From positions 6,399,838 to 6,463,837 of the forward strand of contig JANAVB010010791.1 in assembly GCA_029216955.1 (NCBI GenBank): DNA of 64,000 nucleotides, given 5' to 3'. The notes beneath the pieces were generated by a model. That model was not told the DNA's origin. It saw only the letters and a program-made list of their open reading frames with translations, and ran no database searches. Positions 1 through 10,388 of the stretch are shown one piece after another. The position numbers and the translations under genes were made by a program. This DNA is from Iris pallida. Taxonomy: Eukaryota; Streptophyta; Magnoliopsida; Asparagales; Iridaceae. Within the stretch, counting starts at the first letter, position 1; every line of letters begins with the position of its first letter.

Positions 1-229
1 ATACCTTAGTATCCTAGATATAGCCTATGAGTTGTATACCCTAGACAGTTGACCAGTTGACCTAGAATGACTTGGTATTGAACCTAATAGGCTAATTTGA
101 CTAGTTGACTAGAGTTGACCAAAAGTCAACATTAAGTCAATATGTGACCAATTGACCTAGCTTGACTAGAGTTTGACTTAGTTGACTAAGATTGACTTAG
201 TTGACCAACCCTAAAGTTGACCATTGACC

Positions 230-234
230 AAATT
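230..234. repeat. Target-site duplication aaatt (left) of TR-GAG1
   Basis: The bases aaatt at 230-234 recur at 8731-8735, directly outside the TG...CA ends of the inserted element. The uninterrupted sister LTR (around 14786) shows a single copy (agatt, one substitution). A 5-bp duplication is typical of LTR-retrotransposon integrase. Confidence 0.9.
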
Positions 235-674
235 TGTAAGCCCCTGTTTTTTTCAAAAATTTTTAAACTAGTGTTAATTAATTATTAAATGTCATTATTG
301 GTTTTAAAATGATTTAATATGATTTTAGGAATTTTTTAGAATTTTTAAATGAATTTTAAATGAGTTTTAAATGTTAAAATATCAATTTGCAATTTTTTAA
401 AATGTTTTTAATGCATTTTGTAATTTATTAAATTGTTTAGATATCAGTTTGCAAATTTCTATTTGTTCATGCAAATTTTATTTGCATATAATAGCTGCGG
501 GAGGGGATTTGCAAATTGTATTTGCATATGGCTACTGATTAGGGGCCTAGTTGTAAAACCTAGAAATCTAGGGACTGTTTTGTAAAACAGTCATCACCCC
601 CCCCCCCCGACCGACCAGCCACCTGGCCCCGACGACCCGCCGCCTTTCCCGGCCGACCAACCGCCTTGACGACC

Positions 675-681
675 TATAAAA
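675..681 (+). promoter_or_regulatory. Probable TATA box of TR-GAG1 5' LTR
   Basis: tataaaa lies in an otherwise GC-rich segment, about 440 bp inside the LTR, followed by a C-rich leader. The same box is in the 3' LTR near 5660. Gypsy2 has tatttaaa in the equivalent place (29183-29190). No transcript start can be seen directly. Confidence 0.5.
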
Positions 682-944
682 CCCCCCCTTCGACTCCCCA
701 GACCAAGCCCTAACCCACCACGACCACCACGAACACCCCCGACCACCCTAGACGTTCGTCTCCGGCCAAAACCCTAGCCGAAGCCCTAACTCCGGCCATC
801 TACCCCGTCTAGCCTCACCGACGAACGTCTCCGCCCCCAACCACCGCCAGTCGCTTCGCCTCGACGAGACGACCGCAGCGCCACCCGAGCGCCACCGTCC
901 CATCGCCTCCTCCGTCGTCCACGGCCTTCGAAACACCCCAGACT

Positions 945-1112
945 CGCCGGACACGTAAGTGGCGGTGTCATTTCGTGTCGTCCGTGTCTCGAATCCACGC
1001 GTGTGGTTCGCCAGGACACGGGGACACTAGTCCAGTAGCTGGACACGAGAACTAGGGTTCGTACGTGTCGTGCGAAGCACGAACACGAGAAAATCCTGTG
1101 TCCTTAACTGTC
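945..1112 (+). other. GACACG/CGTGTC motif cluster in LTR
   Basis: About a dozen copies of gacac, cgtgtc or close variants occur in both orientations within 170 bp downstream of the TATA box, ending in a ctgtgtcc...ggacacag inverted pair around ctgtcag. Equivalent clusters lie in the 3' LTR (5932-6110), both gypsy2 LTRs (29440-29612 and 37700-37875) and the LARD 3' LTR (12310-12935). Function unknown; it could act as a transcription-factor array or form RNA structure. Confidence 0.6.
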
Positions 1113-1328
1113 AGGACACAGGATGGTTTATATTTTTTTTATTATGTTTAATTAATTCTAACCTAAATAAATTAAACCAAAATCCTATTCCTAACAATCG
1201 GGCCAACTGGCCCACTGGCCAGCGCGCTGTAACTAAACCCCCTCCCCCCCGCTCGGTTAGCCCGAGTTCGAGCCCCCCCTGCTGCTGTTTCTTTTCTTTT
1301 TCTTTTCCTTTTCTTTTTTCTTTTTCTT

Positions 1329-1735
1329 TTTGTTTTTATATATAATTATATATATATATGTATACATATATTTGTATATATGTATATATGTATTATTATA
1401 CATACTATATTTAGGTATATATAGTTGCTGTTTTTATATATATATATGAATATACTTCATTATTTTATGTATGTATATATATATATATGTCTTATGTATA
1501 CATATATATTTATGTATATATATTTCTTTGTGTATATATATTATCATATATATACTATTATATGTATATGTATACATTAATTTTGTATATATATATATAT
1601 ATTATATAGTTGAGTATTTTCTTATATGTATGTATATATACATATATTTGTATATATATATATATATAATATAGTTGAGCATTTTCCTATATATGTAAAT
1701 ATCCCTATATTTATATATATATATATATTAGTTCC
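1329..1735. repeat. TA/TATG microsatellite in TR-GAG1 5' LTR
   Basis: This is low-complexity ta, tatg and tgtatata repeats after a poly-pyrimidine tract. Tyrosine/isoleucine-rich frames within it are artefacts. Confidence 0.9.
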
Positions 1736-3638
1736 TATGTATATTTTACTTAGCTTAGTGTAAATTATTTATATAAAATAATGTTCATACTTTTATAAGT
1801 TACTATGTAAAACTTTACCCTATTAAAATAATAATATTTATTTTGACTATTACCAAATTATATTTTTGTAGTATTTAAATTACTGCAACCATTTGGCGTC
1901 CAAGCCTAGCATGGGTATTTGGGCTCAAATGTGTTTTCACACATTCAAGACCTGTACAAGTCATATTGGACTTGATTCATGGCCTTGGGTCCTGTATTTG
2001 AACTTTGGTTCAAATTATATACATGGACAAAATACGCAGATAATTAATTATTGTGTGCACTGCTATTTTTGATTTTCTAAAAATACTTAAAGTATTGCTA
2101 AAATTATGAAAAAATAGTTTTTAGATACTTTGTTAGGTTAGATAATTTAGTATAATTTTTGTAGTATTTAATTTACTGTTTTGCCACTAGTTTGGCATAT
2201 GAAACCAAAACTCACTTTCTGTATACTTAGGAAAACTGTTTTTTATAAAATATTTGTACTGGTTAATAAATTCCAGAAAAATTATAATAAATTTCTATAG
2301 TTAGCAAGGATCGTTTTGGTACTTTGTTTTATGCAAAACTAGGCTTTTTGTCTACTTCAAAAATTGTTAGAACACAATGATCTTTTGATTTATTTATTAA
2401 TTAATTATGACTTGTAGCTTTTTGTGTTATTTGGAGTTTTAGTCGTGTTGAACCCCATCCCTCACTAGTGTAAAGACCCTAGGAAGTTTAGTTAACATAG
2501 TGTGTCACCCCACTTTGGTCTCCTATGCCAAGACATCATTTTGGCTAGGTGCCCAGTCACAAGTCGTGTTTCACAAATTAGTGTCCTAGTGTTTTAGCTT
2601 AGTATAAAGCTAAGTTTATGCATCTACTTCTACAGTGACGAGCTACCAGACATCCATAGCATTGTTATCGCAGCTTGTTTTGTTTTGCTTTGCTAGAGGC
2701 AAGTACTTTCTACGAACTTTACATATTGTCACATGAATGAACTGCAAACCCCACCATGTTACATGCTGATCCTTGGGGTAGCAAGTTAGATCTCTACATG
2801 TTGTACTTTCAGTTACTACCATGCTTAGAACAGTCTTGATGTATCTCTCACATGATTAGAATATGGGTTATGGGGAAACTGATAGTAGAGTACGTGATCA
2901 TACCCCCTCTTCAGTACCGAGCAAAGTTACATTTTATATGATACTGCGCCGTAGGCCTTACTCTCCAAGCTGTATTTGTACGTGTGTACATATATCGCCT
3001 TTACACTTGTACGTATGTATATTTTATTTACATTGTGCCTCAGTATATTGTACACCTATTGACCGATCACGTACCTGCTACAGTTTTAAACATTACATAT
3101 ACATCTGTCTCTATGACATATGTGTCCTTGCCATGATAGATTGAGTGATGCCATGCTTTCCAGTTATTCCTCTCATGTTCATTTTCATGTTTCATATGCT
3201 AGTTTGCTAGATTTAGTACTTGCTCCCGTCCTGACAGGATAACGTTGTAGGTATACTTACTGAGGAGGAGTTGCTCTGTGATTCGTATTATGGAGTCACT
3301 GCCGAGGACCCGGTTTTGCCATACGAGGATGTTCTTGCGGGGAGACTCATCTAGTTTGCTTAGCTGCTTGGGATACTTAGTGTATTCATGTATTAGACTT
3401 TATCATTTTGTAACTGGACATGTATCCAGTTTTACTTTACAGCTCACTTGTACTTGGACATTTTACTATATACGACGACTTTTGTGTTTGGAGCATTTAT
3501 GATTCTTCTTCACTTATAGAACTGTTAGCACATTTAGTCTTGTCTTGTTATCTCTAGAACAGCTTACTGCACTTTATCTTAAGCGTAGGCTGGACATGGC
3601 TCGGCCCGGCCCAACAATTTGGGTAACGGGTCGTGACA

Positions 3639-3886
3639 TGTTTTTTTTGGCGGCCCATGCAAGGTCCTGACTAAATTGTTTGGTTACGTTATTGTACCAA
3701 ACATGCCTGCAATTAGGAACTTAAGATAATTAGACAACATTAGGAAAGACGTTTAGAACACCTAGAGGAATGCTAGGATTGCAACATAGGAAATACATCA
3801 CATGTTTGCTATTATAAATTAGATTTTCTTGCATATTATTGCTTACTTTAGACAAGTCCTTATAAGTCTTTTTATGTGTAATTTAG
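3639..3886 (+). other. 5' untranslated leader of TR-GAG1
   Basis: This 248-bp stretch lies between the LTR and the gag start. It is closely matched by 31973-32218 of gypsy2, including the sequence directly before the ATG. Apart from the primer-binding site no motif is seen. Confidence 0.75.
3648..3664 (+). promoter_or_regulatory. Primer-binding site of TR-GAG1 (degenerate)
   Basis: tggcggcccatgcaagg starts 9 bases after the LTR end. It differs slightly from the tggtggcccatgcagg seen at the same place in gypsy2 and TR-GAG2. The intact form is complementary to an acceptor end ..cctgcatgggccacca, which from memory fits plant tRNA-Ile(AAU). Confidence 0.6.
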
Positions 3887-5107
3887 ATGGTGCTTACTCG
3901 TTCGTCCCAGTATGTTACCCCCGAGAATGGGGCCCTCCATATCCAGTCAGCTGACCGGTTGACTGATACACCTCCACCTACCACATTCCCCCACTCCACA
4001 GATCCACAGACCCAGATACCACCTTCCACATCCCAGTCCCAGCAGGCCCCGATACTTCCACCACCCCCTATCACTATACCCACCCAGGCTTCCGTCACTC
4101 TCGACGGGACCCAGCTGCTCACACTGATCCAGGGGTTCCTAACGACCCATCAGGAGCAGACTACCCTACTCCGCCAGAGCATGGAGCGTTCTGAGGGACG
4201 TCCCGTGGTCCCACCACCTGTAGAGCCACGGCAGAAAGCGGGGACGGTCGAGGACTTCATGGGTCTGAATCCCAAGGAGTTCTCAGGGACTGAGGGCATA
4301 GTAGTAGCTGATGACTGGCTAGATTCTGTAGAGAGGAAGCTTCTGGGAGTTAGGATACCGGATGACCTTCAGGTCGAGGCAGCAGGATTTCTGCTGATAG
4401 ACTTAGCCGGAGTCTGGTTCAGGAATGAGCCGTTGTTCGCGAGAGGTAGAGCCACCTGGGACCAGTTCAAGATCCAGTTCAAGAAGAAATTCTTCTCGAC
4501 CACTGCTAGAGTAGCCATGGGGCTACGATTCCAGAACATCCAGCAGGGGAACCGTTCTGTTGATGACTATGCGGGAGAGTTTAGTCGCCTGAGCCGTTTT
4601 GCTCCTAGTCTGGTTGCTGATCCAGAGGAGATGACCCGTAGGTTTTGCCATGGTCTAGTTCCAGACATTGGCATTCTTATAGTGGCAAACGGTACGACTG
4701 ACTACTACCAGAGCCTAGAGTTAGCCCGGAGCATCGAGGAGCGTCTTCTGTCTAGCAAGAGGCTGGCTTCTGTACACCATGAGGGACCATCCAAGCGTCA
4801 GGCTTTCCAGCAGAGAGCGCCGACGCCACCCCCGCAGACTTACCATCCCCCTACACCTCATCGTCAGACCCCGCCAGTTAGAGCCCCGGGACCCCGATAT
4901 CAGCAGCAGCAGCAGAAGAGAGCTATATGTTCTTTCTGCGGAAGACCAGGGCATGGATTCGTCGTCTGCAGGAAGAGGTTAGGGCAGTGTTTAGCTTGTG
5001 GGTCTGCCATCCATCAGATTCGGGACTGCCCAGTAGCCAAGGGACCCCAGGGGAAGACTTATAGCCTAGTCCTTGAGCCGGAGCCGGAACAGGTTTCAGG
5101 AGGTTAG
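3887..5107 (+). CDS. gag: Gag polyprotein of TR-GAG1 (intact, 406 aa)
   Basis: This is the structural capsid/nucleocapsid protein of a Ty3/gypsy element, which packages element RNA into cytoplasmic particles. Residues about 1-95 are Pro/Thr/Gln-rich. The retrotransposon-gag capsid core runs from about residue 115 to 290 (LNPKEFSGTEG, DDWLDSVERKLLG, then the WDQFKIQFKKKFF region). A Pro/Gln linker follows, then two CX2CX4HX4C zinc knuckles near residues 346-380 (CSFCGRPGHGFVVC, CLACGSAIHQIRDC). The ATG at 3887 is chosen because the same ATG context opens gypsy2 gag at 32219. The frame is fully open, unlike gypsy2. It stops just after a ...LEPEPEQ motif that in gypsy2 continues straight into protease, so it ends at the pol deletion joint. 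Gag is the only protein this element could make. Confidence 0.93.
   Translation: MVLTRSSQYVTPENGALHIQSADRLTDTPPPTTFPHSTDPQTQIPPSTSQSQQAPILPPPPITIPTQASVTLDGTQLLTLIQGFLTTHQEQTTLLRQSMERSEGRPVVPPPVEPRQKAGTVEDFMGLNPKEFSGTEGIVVADDWLDSVERKLLGVRIPDDLQVEAAGFLLIDLAGVWFRNEPLFARGRATWDQFKIQFKKKFFSTTARVAMGLRFQNIQQGNRSVDDYAGEFSRLSRFAPSLVADPEEMTRRFCHGLVPDIGILIVANGTTDYYQSLELARSIEERLLSSKRLASVHHEGPSKRQAFQQRAPTPPPQTYHPPTPHRQTPPVRAPGPRYQQQQQKRAICSFCGRPGHGFVVCRKRLGQCLACGSAIHQIRDCPVAKGPQGKTYSLVLEPEPEQVSGG
5097..5101 (+). other. Pol-deletion junction in TR-GAG1
   Basis: Left of this point the sequence follows gypsy2 up to about 33489 (end of gag); right of it, the sequence follows gypsy2 from about 36855 (after integrase). 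About 3.37 kb covering protease, RT, RNase H and integrase are missing. Both gypsy2 borders contain agag, so a micro-homology joint with one extra g fits. A stop codon (tag, 5105-5107) lies directly after the joint. Confidence 0.8.
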
Positions 5108-5180
5108 TTTTGACCGTAGTCTTAGTCATTTGTTGCATTGCTTGCTATGTTAGAATATTGTAGGGTCTTCAATCCTTGTG

Positions 5181-5198
5181 AATTTCGAGGACGAAATT
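5181..5198 (+). other. Inverted repeat before polypurine tract (TR-GAG1)
   Basis: AATTTCG, loop AGGA, CGAAATT: a perfect 7-bp stem ending 4 bases before the polypurine tract. The same element precedes the tract in gypsy2, TR-GAG2 and (one mismatch) the LARD. Confidence 0.8.
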
Positions 5199-5202
5199 TT
5201 TC

Positions 5203-5216
5203 AAGGAGGGAAGACT
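5203..5216 (+). promoter_or_regulatory. Polypurine tract of TR-GAG1
   Basis: aaggagggaagact abuts the 3' LTR start, the expected site of plus-strand DNA priming. Gypsy2 has the identical tract. Confidence 0.85.
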
Positions 5217-6636
5217 TGTAAGCCCCTGTTTTTTTCAAAAATTTTTAAACTAGTGTTAATTAATTATTAAATGTCATTATTGGTTTTAAAATAATTTAAT
5301 ATGATTTTAGGAATTTTCTAGAATTTTTAAATAAATTTTAAATGAGTTTTAAATGTTAAAATATCAATTTGCAATTTTCTAAAATGTTTTTAATGCATTT
5401 TGTAATTTATTAAATTGTTTAGATATCAGTTTGCAAATTCCTATTTGTTCATACAAATTTTATTTGCATATAATAGCTGCGGGAGGGGATTTACAAATTG
5501 TATTTGCATATGGCTACTGATTAGGGGCCTAGTTGTAAAACCTAGAAATCTAGGGACTGTTTTGTAAAACAGTCATCACCCCCCCCCCCCCCCCCCGACC
5601 GACCAGCCACCTGGCCCCGACGACCCGCCGCCTTTTCCGGCCGACCAACCGCCTTGACGACCTATAAAACCCCCCCTTCGACTCCCCAGACCAAGCCCTA
5701 ACCCACCACGACCACCACGAACACCCCCGACCACCCTAGACGTTCGTCTCCGGCCAAAACCCTAGCCGAAGCCCTAACTCCGGCCATCTACCCCGTCCAG
5801 CCTCACCGACGAACGTCTCCGCCCCCAACCACCGCCAGTCGCTTCGCCTCGACGAGACGATCGCAGCGCCACCCGAGCGCCATCGTCCCATCGCCTCCTC
5901 CGTCGTCCACGGCCTTCGAAACACCCCAGACTCGTCGGACACGTAAGTGGCGGTGTCATTTCGTGTCGTCCGTGTCTCGAATCCACGCGTGTGGTTCGCC
6001 AGGACACGGGGACACTAGTCCAGTAGCTGGACACGAGAACTAGGGTTCGTACGTGTCGTGCGAAGCACGGACACGAGAAAACCCTGTGTCCTTAACTGTC
6101 AGGACACAGGATGGTTTATATTTTTTTTATTATGTTTAATTAATTCTAACCTAAATAAATTAAACTAAAATCCTATTCCTAACAATCGGGCCACCTGGCC
6201 CACTGGCCAGCGCGCTGTAACTAAACCCCCCCCCCCGCTCGGTTAGCCCGAGTTCGAGCCCCCCCTGCTGCTGTTTCTTTTCTTTTTCTTTTCCTTTTCT
6301 TTTTTCTTTTTCTTTTTGTTTTTATATATAATTATATATATATATGTATACATATATTTGTATATATGTATATATGTATTATTATACATACTATATTTAG
6401 GTATATATAGTTGCTGTTTTTATATATATATATATGAATATACTTCATTATTTTATGTATGTATATATATATATATGTCTTATGTATACATATATATTTA
6501 TGTATATATATTTCTTTGTGTATATATATTATCATATATATACTATTATATGTATATGTATACATTAATTTTGTATATATATATATATATTATATAGTTG
6601 AGTATTTTCTTATATGTATGTATATATACATATATT

Positions 6637-6700
<64 letters not shown>

Positions 6701-6733
6701 TTGAGCATTTTCCTATATATGTAAATATCCCTA

Positions 6734-6823
<90 letters not shown>

Positions 6824-8730
6824 TTCCTATGTATATTTTACTTAGCTTAGTGTAAATTATTTATATAAAATAATGTTCATACTTTTATAAGTTACTATGT
6901 AAAACTTTACCCTATTAAAATAATAATATTTATTTTGACTATTACCAAATTATATTTTTGTAGTATTTAAATTACTGCAACCATTTGGTGTCCAAGCCTA
7001 GCATGGGTATTTGGGCTCAAATGTGTTTTCAGACATTCAAGACCTGTACAAGTCATATTGGACTTGATTCATGGCCTTGGGTCCTGTATTTGAACTTTGG
7101 TTCAAATTATATACATGGACAAAATACGCAGATAATTAATTATTGTGTGCACTGCTGTTTTTGATTTTCTAAAAATACTTAAAGTATTGCTAAAATTATG
7201 GAAAAAATAGTTTTTAGATACTTTGTTAGGTTAGATAATTTAGTATAATTTTTGTAGTATTTAATTTACTGTTTTGCCACTAGTTTGGCATATGAAACCA
7301 AAACTCACTTTCTGTATACTTAGGAAAACTGTTTTTTATAAATATTTGTACTGGTTAATAAATTCCAGAAAAATTATAATAAATTTCTATAGTTAGCAAG
7401 GATCGTTTTGGTACTTTGTTTTATGCAAAACTAGGCTTTTTGTCTACTTCAAAAATTATTAGAACACAATGATCTTTTGATTTATTTATTAATTAATTAT
7501 GACTTGTAGCTTTTTGTGTTATTTGGAGTTTTAGTCGTGTTGAACCCCATCCCTCACTAGTGTAAAGACCCTAGGAAGTTTAGTTAACATAGTGTGTCAC
7601 CCCACTTTGGTCTCCTATGCCAAGACATCATTTTGGCTAGGTGCCCAGTCACAAGTCGTGTTTCACAAATTAGTGTCCTAGTGTTTTAGCTTAGTGTAAA
7701 GCTAAGTTTATGTATTTACTTCTACAGTGACGAGCTACCAGACATCCATAGCATTGTTATCGCAGCTTGTTTTGTTTTGCTTTGCTAGAGGCAAGTACTT
7801 TCTACAAACTTTACATATTGTCACATGAATGAACTACAAACCCCACCATGTTACATGCTGATCCTTGGGATAGCAAGTTAGATCTCTACATGTTGTACTT
7901 TCAGTTACTACCATGCTTAGAACAGTCTTGATGTATCTCTCACATGATTAGAATATGGATTATGGGGAAACTGATAGTAGAGTACGTGATCATACCCCCT
8001 CTTCAGTACCGAGCAAAGTTACATTTTATATGATACTGCGCCGTAGGCCTTACTCTCCAAGCTGTATTTGTACGTGTGTACATATATCGCCTTTATACTT
8101 GTACGTATGTACATTTTATTTATATTGTGCCTCAGTACATTGTACACCTATTGACCGATCACGTACCTGCTACAGTTTTAAATATTACATATACATCTGT
8201 CTCTATGACATATGTGTCCTTGCCATGATAGATTGAGTGATGCCATGCTTTCCAGTTATTCCTCTCATGTTCATTTCCATGTTTCATATGCTAGTTTGCT
8301 AGATTTAGTACTTGCTCCCGTCCTGACAGGATAACGTTGTAGGTATACTTACTGAGGAGGAGTTGCTCTGTGATTCGTATTATGGAGTCACTGCCGAGGA
8401 CCCGGTTTTGCCATACGAGGATGTTCCTGCGGGGAGACTCGTCTAGTTTGCTTAGCTGCTTGGGATACTTAGTGTAGTCATGTATTAGACTATATCATTT
8501 TGTAACTGGACATGTATCCAGTTTTACTTTACAGCTCACTTGTACTTGGACATTTTACTATATACGACGACTTTTGTGTTTGGAGCATTTATGATTCTTC
8601 TTCACTTATATAACTGTTAGCACATTTAGTCTTGTCTTGTTATCTCTAGAACAGCTTACTGCGCTTTATCTTAAGCGTAGGCTGGACATGGCTCGGCCCG
8701 GCCCAACAATTTGGGTAACGGGTCGTGACA
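5217..8730 (+). repeat. 3' LTR of TR-GAG1
   Basis: This 3,514-bp partner of 235-3638 has the same tgtaagcccc start and gggtcgtgaca end. The extra length over the 5' LTR comes mainly from TA-repeat expansion at 6640-6820 and a longer poly-C run at 5579-5596. Confidence 0.93.
6637..6821. repeat. Expanded TA microsatellite in TR-GAG1 3' LTR
   Basis: Two long pure TA runs (6637-6693 and 6737-6821) flank the sequence atagttgagcattttcc; the 5' LTR has short TA runs here. The expansion arose after insertion, or is an assembly-sensitive tract. Confidence 0.9.
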
Positions 8731-8735
8731 AAATT
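8731..8735. repeat. Target-site duplication aaatt (right) of TR-GAG1
   Basis: This is the right copy of the 5-bp duplication at 230-234. Downstream sequence resumes the LARD LTR (gacccttgctagc, also at 14792). Confidence 0.9.
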
Positions 8736-8918
8736 GACCCTTGCTAGCCTAAGTTTGACCAGTTGACCAAGATAGCCTTGTTGTTGACCTAGTTTGACTA
8801 GATGTTGACTTGGTTTGACCCAGAGTTGACCAAGTTTGACTTTAACCTAAATTGACCTAGAATCATGTAGATTGCATCATAAACTTCATTTATCGTATTT
8901 TAAACAAATTATAACCCA

Positions 8919-9129
8919 CTAGCATATGTGCACGTGCCTTGCACGTATTTTAATATTTCTTAATTAGTTTAGGAAGACTCTTTAGGAAGACCAAAGGGTA
9001 GTCTTCCTAATTGCTAAGTTGTCCTTATTAAAATTAATGAACTATTTTTAATTAGTATAAGTATGTAAGGGTATTTTCGGAATTCAAAAGTTTCACCAAC
9101 TATGTTTTCCTATTATATAGTAGAATAGA
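8919..9129 (-). mobile_element. Small non-autonomous Helitron
   Basis: The 211 bp are present in the LARD 5' LTR and absent from its 3' LTR, where ataaccca joins tattgctc directly (around 14985). Read on the minus strand the insert begins TCTATTCTAC and ends GCTAG. It lies exactly between A and T with no target duplication, and has a CGTGC-AAG-GCACG hairpin about 14 bases before its CTAG end. These are the Helitron hallmarks. There is no coding capacity. Confidence 0.8.
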
Positions 9130-10372
9130 TATTGCTCTATTTAGGATATTGTGACTCCGATGCAGACATCTGATATTACACAACTCTTTTCAGAGTATCA
9201 GACGAGTACATTCTCTGACCGTTTCATACTTGTTAGGATTTATATTCTGGCTCTAGATTACTTTACTTGATGCTGACACGATATTATCACGGATTGGTAC
9301 TATATGGATCTTTTCATGGGATGTTATCCCCCTTAGCGGGCGCATCGGATATTTCATGTCATGTGTTTTATGTACATCATGTATTCCTTGCTCTTGCGTT
9401 ATTCATGTACACTCATGTTCTCTCATGTGCTTTCATGTACGCTTATGTACTTTCATGTGCTCTCATGTACGTTTATGTTTCCTCATGTGCTTCGTGTGTA
9501 ACCAAAACATCATATTCATTACGTAACTTGCCTGGATCCTTGTGTATTAATTGTGGGTAGGGGTGAGTATAAATGGTCATGTGATTTACCCATCATGTTC
9601 ACTCTGTTACTTTTCATGTGTTATCATGTACAATACTTCCTTCTTGGCTGGTGTCCCTCATGTTCACCCATGTTATATCATGTTCAACCCAAGCCAATTA
9701 CATGCCATCTCGTACTCTAAATCACTAGTCACTTACATTTTTACTTATCATATATATATTTCCAGTTATCAAATATCTCTCATGTTTTTATGTACATCTT
9801 CTTACAGCGTTTCATGTATCTTACTCTATTGCTTGCTTTATATTTCCTGCCATAATATGAACTGCGTGAGATGTATTATGCTCATTCCTGTCCTGACTGG
9901 ACCTGTTGAAAATATTACAGATGATTGCCCTAAGGACATTGCCCTACTAGCCTTGGAGCATGGGATGGCTTAGCTACCTTTGGTCCCGACACTCAGGAGT
10001 GATTGAGAGACTAGCTAGTAGATATGTTTTAGTTTTCATGTTTTAGAACTTGAATTGTAATAAGTTGAGATATTGTTTTGTTTTGAGATTGTTTGAGATT
10101 ATTACTATTTAGTAGTTGGTTTTGTTGTTATTATTTAGTCTTAGTTATAAACTTCTGTATTATCATATCGTGCTTAGACTGTGATTGAGATTTTATTATA
10201 TCTATACTTGTCCTCCGTTCGGAGTTAAGATTTTGACAAGTACATTATATAATTGCGTGAGTTGTTTAGATAGTGACATAGAACAGTGTTCTACCGCCGA
10301 CACTGCGGTGTAGGCTGGACGTACCCACTTCTCGTGCCCCTACACTGGGTGCGGGTCATGACACGTTTTTAG

Positions 10373-10388
10373 TGGTGGCCCATACAGG
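10373..10388 (+). promoter_or_regulatory. Primer-binding site of LARD-like element
   Basis: tggtggcccatacagg begins 9 bases after the LTR end. It differs at one base from the tggtggcccatgcagg of gypsy2 and TR-GAG2, probably a G to A change. Confidence 0.7.

Larger units (their letters stand above)
235..3638 (+). repeat. 5' LTR of TR-GAG1
   Basis: It starts tgtaagcccc and ends gggtcgtgaca. The order inside is: AT-rich U3; poly-C and a CCG-rich block with a TATA box; a GACACG/CGTGTC-rich stretch; poly-T pyrimidine tract; TA microsatellite; then about 1.9 kb of unique LTR sequence. Its partner at 5217-8730 differs by scattered substitutions and a longer TA microsatellite. Confidence 0.93.
235..8730 (+). 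mobile_element. Gag-only LTR retrotransposon (TR-GAG1), complete
   Basis: The 8,496-bp element has two long LTRs (235-3638 and 5217-8730), an aaatt target duplication, a primer-binding site, an intact gag and a polypurine tract, but no protease, reverse transcriptase or integrase. The internal region is only 1,578 bp. It is closely related to gypsy2 (28715-40234): gag is nearly the same protein, and the LTR 3' parts, primer site and polypurine tract agree. Gag-only elements of this layout have been described in plants as TR-GAG (terminal repeat with GAG). It would need pol in trans, plausibly from a gypsy2-type relative (inference). Confidence 0.93.
1..10363 (+). mobile_element. LARD-like element, 5' LTR (left-truncated by window, interrupted)
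   Basis: The LTR consists of 1-234 and 8736-10363; the bases between are a later insertion. Position 1 aligns with position 14563 of the 3' LTR, so roughly the first 3.2 kb lie outside the window. The right end reads gggtcatgaca and is followed 9 bases later by a primer-binding site. Compared with the 3' LTR, this copy has two extra insertions (235-8730 plus duplicated aaatt, and 8919-9129), and otherwise aligns with few substitutions. The LTR holds a cluster of TTGAC cores and a tract rich in CATGT/TCATG words (9260-9800). No coding capacity is credible. Confidence 0.85.

Noticed and set aside
774..1046. Minus-strand frames of 68-86 codons, repeated at 5736-6034
   Set aside because: Same reason: paired LTR copies in a GC-rich leader, no recognisable protein.
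2863..3144. 93-codon frame recurring at 7955 and, in part, in gypsy2 LTRs
   Set aside because: LTR sequence; codons do not stay open in the gypsy2 copies and composition is not protein-like.
6316..6855. Tyr/Ile-rich frames of up to 93 codons
   Set aside because: Pure TA/TATG microsatellite read as codons.
9260..9973. Frames of 97 and 140 codons rich in His, Met, Tyr and Ser
   Set aside because: They come from tcatgt/catgta word repetition in the LARD LTR, and the frame is broken in the 3' LTR copy (15117-15800).
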